NCBI GenBank assembly: GCA_948762645.1
Contig: CAQBRY010000065.1
Span: 1-9,960 of the forward strand
Reading direction: 5' to 3'
Length of the DNA stretch: 9,960 bases
From: an uncultured Eubacteriales bacterium
GTDB taxonomy: Bacteria > Bacillota > Clostridia > Oscillospirales > Acutalibacteraceae
Shown here: in pieces, positions 1 to 4,307 of the stretch
Position numbering within the stretch: position 1 is the first letter of the stretch
Layout of the letters: each line of letters opens with the position of its first letter
Translations under genes and position numbers: made by a program
Notes under the pieces: model-generated
Told to the model about the DNA's origin: nothing
Seen by the model: the letters and a program-made list of their open reading frames with translations, nothing else
Database searches by the model: none

Positions 1-718
1 CTACTATTCCAATAGAGCCTGTAGAAGAGCCAATTGATCCAAAACTTTCTCTTGTGGCAAGGGCTTGACCATCAACCCCATTCTTAGCAGTAAATGGTAG
101 TCCATCTACACAAGCATAGTCAGTTCCGGCACTGGTAATGTTACATTTCATATGGAAACTTATAAAAATCAGATCTGATATTCTGTACCATGATGCGTTA
201 TAATATTCTGTAGTGTATGTTGGAGGTGTGCCTTCCAGTGAACTGAGTACAGGGTTCCAAGTACCTGATCCTATTTGAGACGAATATTGATTTACTAAAT
301 TTTCTGCTTTATTTATAGAGTTTATCAGTGTGCTGTACTGTGATGTGCTTTGAATAGCAGATGAGAAGTCATCACTATGTATAATCATAATTTGTAATCC
401 CTTTACTTTCAATAAACATCCGTTTTCATTAAAAATATGAAGTTCACAAATTACTAATCCAGGAACCGCGGACATTTGTGAAGTTAATTCTACTGTTATT
501 ATTCCGGAGGCTACATCAGATATTATACAGTCATTATATATTAAATTTCCGTCTGGTTTCATAGCGTATATCGTTACTGTTTTCCCTGTTAGATCTAAAC
601 TTTGGCTTTGTGTATCAAATGTTATTTCTATAAACCGTGAGCTGATTTCTCCCTGGTTAGCATAAAGTACTATGTAATTGGTTTCCCATGTTTTCAGTTT
701 TATTTTTTTAGTTATCAT
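1..718 (-). CDS. BppU-family phage baseplate upper / receptor-binding protein (partial, C-terminus beyond window)
   Basis: I translated this minus-strand frame by hand; it is open from an ATG at 718-716 to the window edge, giving about 239 residues with no stop. The first ~110 residues (start MITKKIKLKTWETNYIVLYA) match my recollection of the BppU N-terminal fold: a 'QGEISSRFIEI' strand, 'DLTGKTVTIYAMKPDG', a 'DVASGIITVELTSQM' turn and 'PGLVICELHIF'. This domain docks receptor-binding proteins onto Siphoviridae baseplates. A helical linker (about 115-150) follows. A second part has 'GSGTWNPVL', a Tyr/Trp-rich strand, 'ITSAGTDYACVDGLPF' and a Gly/Ser-rich tail, resembling C-terminal beta domains of tail fibres that bind the host surface. 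The Shine-Dalgarno AAGGAG lies at 735-730. An ATG seven bases upstream (725-723) is out of frame and stops after five codons. Family assignment is from recognition, not a search; I am confident it is a phage-tail protein and less so about the exact subfamily. Confidence 0.82.
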   Translation of the reverse strand, partial: MITKKIKLKTWETNYIVLYANQGEISSRFIEITFDTQSQSLDLTGKTVTIYAMKPDGNLIYNDCIISDVASGIITVELTSQMSAVPGLVICELHIFNENGCLLKVKGLQIMIIHSDDFSSAIQSTSQYSTLINSINKAENLVNQYSSQIGSGTWNPVLSSLEGTPPTYTTEYYNASWYRISDLIFISFHMKCNITSAGTDYACVDGLPFTAKNGVDGQALATRESFGSIGSSTGSIGIV

Positions 719-777
719 TAATCATTTCTCTCCTTGACTAAAATTAAAGAATTAGACATTCAAATTACCTTAAAAAA

Positions 778-805
778 AATATATTTTTTGAGTTAAAAAG
801 GGCAA
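778..805 (-). promoter_or_regulatory. Putative sigma-A promoter for the BppU-like gene
   Basis: Read on the minus strand, TTGCCC (805-800) and TATATT (783-778) are separated by 16 bases, about 60 bases before the BppU start codon. The -10 matches 5 of 6 consensus bases and the -35 matches 4 of 6. If real, the baseplate gene is first in its transcript rather than deep inside a tail operon. AT-rich spacers give such matches by chance, so confidence is limited. Confidence 0.4.
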
Positions 806-828
806 TACTAGAATTAAAATGTTGTTGC

Positions 829-856
829 TTGACAATTGATATATTTATGATAAAAT
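829..856 (+). promoter_or_regulatory. Sigma-A promoter of the double-glycine leader gene
   Basis: A perfect -35 box TTGACA (829-834) is followed after 16 bases by TAAAAT (851-856), one base off consensus. Transcription would begin near 863, leaving a leader of about 44 bases before the ATG at 907. This position also argues against the alternative GTG at 862 as start codon, because it would sit at the transcript's 5' end without a ribosome site. Confidence 0.7.
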
Positions 857-906
857 TTTAAGTGATAAAAATATTAATATGTAAAATATGTAAAGGGGAA
901 TCTAGT

Positions 907-1389
907 ATGGATATCAAAAACTTTTTTGATGATAAAGGTAAAGTTGAGAGCTTTCTAAAAGCAAAGACGGAACAAGAAGCTAAAAGCATATTAGAATCTG
1001 AATGCGGTAAGGTTAGTGACGATGAGTTTAATGAAATAAAAAAAGGGTTTCTAACTGCCTTATCTGAAGAAGCTCTGGGGGAAGCTTCCGGAGGAATTAA
1101 TATGAGTGCATTAAAATCTCCACTTGCAAAAACAGTATACAAGGTAGGGGGAGTTACTTTAGCTGGACTAGGAATTTTTAAAATTTCATATAATATAGGA
1201 AAAAAATCTGGATATGACCAAGGGTATACGACAGGATATAGCACGGGAAGGATGGCAGGTGCTGGAGAGGTTGAGGAAAGATATAATCAAGCCAAGGATA
1301 ACCTTCAAACTTGGGTTGAAGTAGGTGGATATAAATATCTTAGTACAGGTGTTGACCCTACTTATCATCAGATTGTTCCAAAAAAATAA
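907..1389 (+). CDS. Double-glycine (Nif11/NHLP-like) leader protein with Gly-rich passenger; putative secreted peptide or bacteriocin precursor
   Basis: The protein has 160 residues from ATG 907, which has AAAGGGGAA (892-900) six bases upstream. Residues 1-63 are charged and helical and end LSEEALGEASGG. Counting back from Gly63, positions -1/-2 are Gly-Gly and small or hydrophobic residues fall at -4 (Ala60), -7 (Leu57), -12 (Leu52) and -15 (Leu49). That is the spacing recognised by peptidase-containing ABC transporters (PCAT). The passenger (64-160) has a hydrophobic stretch at about 77-97 (VGGVTLAGLGIF core), then glycines at 102, 106, 110, 114 and 118 alternating with GYxx, then a polar tail ending VPKK. 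The passenger contains no cysteine; the only Cys is residue 33 in the leader. Thioether modification of the passenger is therefore excluded. No transporter or modifying enzyme lies in the window. The leader reading is moderately secure; the passenger's function is unknown. A non-secreted phage or membrane protein with a chance GG is the alternative. Confidence 0.72.
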   Translation: MDIKNFFDDKGKVESFLKAKTEQEAKSILESECGKVSDDEFNEIKKGFLTALSEEALGEASGGINMSALKSPLAKTVYKVGGVTLAGLGIFKISYNIGKKSGYDQGYTTGYSTGRMAGAGEVEERYNQAKDNLQTWVEVGGYKYLSTGVDPTYHQIVPKK

Positions 1390-1414
1390 TAGTATTTATA
1401 CTTTGATTAGTTAT

Positions 1415-1461
1415 AACATAGAAAAATAATTTCGGTATTTTTCTATGTTCATTTTATTTTT
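1415..1461 (+). terminator. Intrinsic terminator after the leader-peptide gene
   Basis: A perfect 14-bp inverted repeat (1415-1428 pairing with 1436-1449) encloses a 7-base loop ATTTCGG and is followed by a T-rich run (ATTTTATTTTT). It lies 25 bases after the stop codon at 1389. It separates the accessory genes on the left from degV, which has its own promoter. The stem is AT-rich but long and free of mismatches. Confidence 0.85.
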
Positions 1462-1487
1462 AAAAAGATATCGCTGCTTATGTATTA

Positions 1488-1517
1488 TTGACTTTGAGAT
1501 TTATTAAATGCTAAAAT
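1488..1517 (+). promoter_or_regulatory. Extended -10 promoter of the degV-type gene
   Basis: TTGACT (1488-1493, 5 of 6) is followed after 18 bases by TAAAAT (1512-1517, 5 of 6), which carries the extended -10 dinucleotide TG at 1509-1510 in the correct TGn spacing. The start codon at 1561 lies about 35 bases past the expected transcription start. Confidence 0.65.
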
Positions 1518-1560
1518 TACATCTAAATAATAGTAGTAAAAATAATTTGAGGTGTATTTA

Positions 1561-2433
1561 ATGCAGGACTATATTATAATTACAGATTCTACGGTAGACC
1601 TACCTCGTGATTTAACAACTAAACTTTCTGTGGAAGTAGTACCGCTTAAGTTTACCGTTGATGGAGAAGAGAGATACGATTATCCGTATACAGAAAATAT
1701 GGATATAAAGGAATTCTATAATAATCTTAGAAATGGAAAAACGTCTTCTACATCTCAAGTTAATCCAAATGAATTTGTGGATATCTTTACAAAATATTTG
1801 GAGGATGGCAAAGATATACTGTATATAGCATTTTCTTCTGGTCTTAGTGGAACGTTTGCCTCTGCTAAAATAGCGTCTGAGGAACTAAGAGATAAATATC
1901 CTGAAAGAAATATAAAGATTGTTGATTCTCTCTGTGCATCAATGGGTGAAGGGTTAATAGTTTACCTTGCATCCGAAATGAAAAAAGAGGGAAAGACAAT
2001 TTTTGAGATTGAAAATTGGCTTAATAATAATAAATTGTCTGTTTGTCATTGGTTTACTGTAGACGATTTGAACCATTTAAAAAGAGGTGGACGCATATCG
2101 TCAATAGGAGCATTTTTAGGAAATATGCTTCATATTAAACCTATTTTACATGTAGATAATTCAGGACTTCTTAAATTAGTTACTAAAGTTAGAGGCAGAC
2201 AGAGATGTTTAAATTTTTTAGCTGATAAGATGGGTGAACTCGGTATAGACATAAAAAGTCAGACTGTTTTTATAAGTCACGGAGATTGTTTGGAAGATGC
2301 TGAAAATTTAAAAGGTATAATAGAGAAAAGATTTGGTGTTAAAGACGTGAGATTAAATACTATTGGTACTGTTATAGGTAGCCACGCGGGTCCGGGGACT
2401 GTAGCCTTATTTTTCATTGGTAAGGAAAGATAA
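1561..2433 (+). CDS. DegV family protein (fatty-acid-binding, FakB-like)
   Basis: This is a complete 290-residue DegV protein; the family usually runs 280-300. DegV/FakB proteins bind a single fatty acid in a deep pocket and, in Firmicutes, present it to the kinase FakA for phosphorylation, so that exogenous or recycled fatty acids can enter phospholipids. Recognisable motifs are TDSTVDLP (residues 8-15), SSTSQVNP (62-69), SSGLSGTFASA (about 93-103), the basic KRGGRISS stretch (Arg175 onward), KPIL, ISHGD and the C-terminal IGSHAGPGTVALFF signature. ATG 1561 is chosen over the in-frame GTG at 1552 because GAGGTG (1549-1554) makes a good ribosome site six bases before the ATG and the GTG lies inside it. 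No fakA is next to it; it appears to be a single-gene unit. The family is certain; the lipid specificity cannot be read. Confidence 0.93.
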   Translation: MQDYIIITDSTVDLPRDLTTKLSVEVVPLKFTVDGEERYDYPYTENMDIKEFYNNLRNGKTSSTSQVNPNEFVDIFTKYLEDGKDILYIAFSSGLSGTFASAKIASEELRDKYPERNIKIVDSLCASMGEGLIVYLASEMKKEGKTIFEIENWLNNNKLSVCHWFTVDDLNHLKRGGRISSIGAFLGNMLHIKPILHVDNSGLLKLVTKVRGRQRCLNFLADKMGELGIDIKSQTVFISHGDCLEDAENLKGIIEKRFGVKDVRLNTIGTVIGSHAGPGTVALFFIGKER

Positions 2434-2440
2434 TTAGTTC

Positions 2441-2469
2441 TTGATTTTATATAGTACTTATGTTATTAT
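2441..2469 (+). promoter_or_regulatory. Putative rpsT promoter
   Basis: TTGATT (2441-2446) and TATTAT (2464-2469) stand 17 bases apart, about 44 bases before the proposed TTG start of rpsT. The -10 matches 5 of 6 consensus bases and the -35 4 of 6. There is no convincing terminator after degV, so read-through could also feed rpsT. Confidence 0.5.
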
Positions 2470-2512
2470 ATAAAACAACCATTACTAAAATTAGGAAAGG
2501 ACTGTGTTTATA

Positions 2513-2755
2513 TTGCCTAATATAAAATCAGCAAAAAAGAGAGTATTAATAGCAGAAAAAAAATCTATAAGAAATAAAATTTATATTTCGTCTTTAAAGA
2601 CAGCTATAAAAAAAGCCATGGATGAAAACAATAGTAATCGTAACGAAAGTATAAATATAGCTTTAAGACTTTTAGATAAATCTGTTTCAAAGGGCATTTT
2701 GCATAAAAATACCGCTGCAAGAAAAAAATCGGTACTTATTGCAGCAAGCAAATAA
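2513..2755 (+). CDS. rpsT: 30S ribosomal protein S20
   Basis: This is S20, a primary 16S rRNA-binding protein of the small subunit. With initiation at TTG 2513 the protein is 80 residues beginning MPNIKSAKKRV, exactly the conserved S20 N-terminus. The family signature continues with LKTAIKKA, LLDKSVSKGILHKNTAARKKS and a basic C-terminus. It is slightly shorter than the usual 84-90 residues but has no internal loss. The in-frame GTG at 2504 would add three residues (MFIL...) atypical of the family. Spacing is awkward for both: the purine run AGGAAAGGA (2493-2501) ends 2 bases before the GTG and 11 before the TTG. The family N-terminus makes me favour TTG. E. coli rpsT also uses a UUG start, linked there to autoregulation; whether that applies here is inference. 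It is followed at once by its own terminator. Confidence 0.92.
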   Translation: MPNIKSAKKRVLIAEKKSIRNKIYISSLKTAIKKAMDENNSNRNESINIALRLLDKSVSKGILHKNTAARKKSVLIAASK

Positions 2756-2784
2756 ATATAAGTAATTTTCAATTATAATATTAT

Positions 2785-2820
2785 ATCCAGACGTTATTTT
2801 GTACGTCTGGATTTTATTTT
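2785..2820 (+). terminator. Intrinsic terminator of rpsT
   Basis: A perfect 10-bp inverted repeat with five G-C pairs (ATCCAGACGT at 2785-2794 against ACGTCTGGAT at 2803-2812) has an 8-base loop. It is followed by the T-rich TTTATTTT on the plus strand. It starts 29 bases past the rpsT stop. On the minus strand the same hairpin sits directly after the end of the broken membrane gene, but there it lacks a proper U-tract. Confidence 0.92.
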
Positions 2821-3220
2821 AAATTTATAAAATCATATAAACCATTTTCTATTAAATATGTTCCTATACCTATTAAGGCTACTACTCCTAGTATATTTCC
2901 AAATGATATAAGAGATGAGGTTATTTTAACTGATATTAATGGGTCTATAACTATAATTTTTCTATTGTTTTACCTATACTTCCTAAAATGTAAGGACCTA
3001 TTTCTACAGTTAAAATACCTGCTAAAAATTTTAAAAGAAAAATATGTTTAGCGGTAATTACATTTTTATTTCCTTCTTCACACGTATAATCATTTAATGA
3101 AGTATTAGAGGTACTATTAATATCTTCGACATGTATATTTATTTCTATAGTACTTTGTAATGTAATTATTGCTGATATTATAAAAATTATATATTTTTTA
3201 TTATATTTACTTATATTCAT
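2814..3220 (-). pseudogene. Small membrane protein gene broken by an apparent one-base frameshift; family not recognised
   Basis: From ATG 3220-3218 an 89-residue frame runs to TAG at 2953-2951. It starts with a basic n-region and a hydrophobic stretch (YIIFIISAIITL, a signal or membrane anchor), then a polar segment (about 25-55), then a hydrophobic segment FLLKFLAGILTVEIGPYIL. The minus-strand frame that continues past the stop reads VIDPLISVKI, SLISFGNILGVVALIGIGTYL, ENGLYDFINLK and stops at 2816-2814. This is a second clean membrane helix with no start codon of its own. Adding one A to the A5 run at 2961-2957 joins the two frames into about 135 residues. No ribosome site precedes the ATG (only TAGAAAAAAAT). 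I do not recognise the family; a signal sequence plus two helices is all that can be said. A sequencing error in the homopolymer is an alternative to true gene loss. Confidence 0.5.
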
Positions 3221-3396
3221 ATTTTTTTCTATAAAGAGTAAGATATAGTATTTTAATTATATAAATATAGTATATATATTAATTAATATTGAAGGAGTAT
3301 ATTTAATAATATGTGTTATTATTATATCTCATATAGTATATTTGATATAGACGATTTGTTTTAAAGATTTATTTAAAGTGGCAAGGAGATAATACT
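3221..3396. other. Very AT-rich divergent spacer with a possible 17-codon ORF
   Basis: This spacer separates the broken minus-strand membrane gene from the M55 peptidase and is nearly all A/T, with recurring ATATAGTAT-like words. GAAGGAG (3291-3297) precedes ATG 3311 by 13 bases, which is rather far for initiation. The frame MCYYYISYSIFDIDDLF ends at TAA 3362-3364, 32 bases before the peptidase start. I could not settle on a promoter for the peptidase: TTGATA at 3342-3347 has no good -10 at the right distance. Confidence 0.4.
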
Positions 3397-4206
3397 ATGA
3401 AAAAAATATTTATATCTTCAGACATTGAAGGCGTAACTGATATTAGTGCGTGGAATGAAGCAGATAAGGGTCACAATGACTACGAGGCTTTTAGAGATAT
3501 AATGGTTGAAGAAGTAAAGAGTATTTGCAGTACGCTGGAGAAGGATTGTGAGGAAATAGTCATTAGAGATGCTCATGACTTAGCAAGAAATATAATTCAT
3601 CATAAACTTCCTGAAAAAACTAAGTTAATAAGAGGATTTAACGGCCATCCTGACTGTATGATGTTTGGACTCGATGAAAGTTTCGATTTTTCTATACTGC
3701 ACGGATATCATTCTCCGGCAGGTACGAATTATAGTCCTCTTGCTCATACGTTAAGCAGCGACAAAATACAAGAAATAAGAATCAATGGAGAAATAGTTGG
3801 TGAGACTACTATATCTATGTATACAAGTATGATGTATGATGTGCCGGTTTGCTATGTTGTTGGGGACAAGGGAGCTGTGGAGGAAGCAAAAAATATAAAT
3901 AAAAATATCATAGGTACTGTTACAAAAGAAGGTGTAGGGCATTGTATTAAAAGTTTGAATCCTAAGTTTGTAGGAAATTTGATAAAGGAAGACATAAAAA
4001 AAGCTATAAATAAATTCAATGAAGATAAAGAGCGTTTTAGATTTAATCTTCCTGAAAAATTTGATGTTGATATTAAATATGTAGATCATCAGGATGCATA
4101 TAGAAATTCTTTTTATCCGGGAGTCAGGCTAAAAGGATATAACTGTATAAATACGGTTACTGGTGATTTTAGAGACGTACTTAAAATGTTTATTTTTTGT
4201 ATTTAA
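3397..4206 (+). CDS. M55 family D-aminopeptidase (DppA-like)
   Basis: This is a complete 269-residue protein of peptidase family M55, zinc-dependent decameric aminopeptidases that release D-amino acids from the N-terminus of peptides such as D-Ala-D-Ala. The family is thought to recycle cell-wall peptides. Conserved features are KIFISSDIEGVT at the N-terminus with Asp9 and Glu11, the DAHD motif with His60, LHGYHSPAGT (His102/His105), LAHTLS (His117) and INGEIVGET (Glu132/Glu136). These correspond to the metal ligands and active-site His of B. subtilis DppA; I infer the exact pairing from motif order. The C-terminal part has the usual VDHQDAYRNSFYPGV segment. ATG 3397 is well supported by AAGGAG (3383-3388) eight bases upstream. 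It is not inside a dipeptide-transport operon as in B. subtilis dpp but stands alone before clpB, with no clear terminator between them. The symbol dppA is withheld because that context is missing. Confidence 0.93.
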   Translation: MKKIFISSDIEGVTDISAWNEADKGHNDYEAFRDIMVEEVKSICSTLEKDCEEIVIRDAHDLARNIIHHKLPEKTKLIRGFNGHPDCMMFGLDESFDFSILHGYHSPAGTNYSPLAHTLSSDKIQEIRINGEIVGETTISMYTSMMYDVPVCYVVGDKGAVEEAKNINKNIIGTVTKEGVGHCIKSLNPKFVGNLIKEDIKKAINKFNEDKERFRFNLPEKFDVDIKYVDHQDAYRNSFYPGVRLKGYNCINTVTGDFRDVLKMFIFCI

Positions 4207-4234
4207 GATATTATTATTTTGGTAAATTAGGGTG

Positions 4235-4240
4235 TATAAT
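4235..4240 (+). promoter_or_regulatory. Possible -10 element for clpB
   Basis: A consensus TATAAT lies 68 bases before the clpB start codon. No good -35 exists at 15-19 bases upstream, and I see neither a CIRCE element (TTAGCACTC inverted repeat) nor a CtsR tandem heptad (GGTCAAA) in the 101-base gap after the M55 gene. Heat control through the usual Firmicute repressors is therefore not visible here. Confidence 0.3.
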
Positions 4241-4307
4241 ATAAATGTAAAGATAGGATAAATTTTATTTATTATATTTTTACAAAACACAGGAAGAGGG
4301 AATATAA

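Noticed and set aside
862..906. N-terminal extension of the leader protein from GTG 862
   Set aside because: It has no ribosome site and coincides with the expected transcription start of the TTGACA/TAAAAT promoter; ATG 907 has AAAGGGGAA at ideal distance.
858..1244. Minus-strand reading frame of 128 codons opposite the leader gene
   Set aside because: It is the shadow of the plus-strand gene, lacks a ribosome site and has no recognisable domain. Other long antisense frames under clpB, dapF and pyrG were dropped for the same reason.
1390..1560. Prophage attachment site or tRNA at the border of the accessory region
   Set aside because: No tRNA cloverleaf or recognisable direct repeat is visible; the stretch is explained by a terminator and the degV promoter, and the other border lies outside the window.
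2445..2475. AT-only hairpin (9-bp stem, 13-base loop) after degV as a terminator
   Set aside because: The stem has no G-C pairs and is followed by CAACCATT rather than a T-run; the same bases are better explained as the rpsT promoter region.
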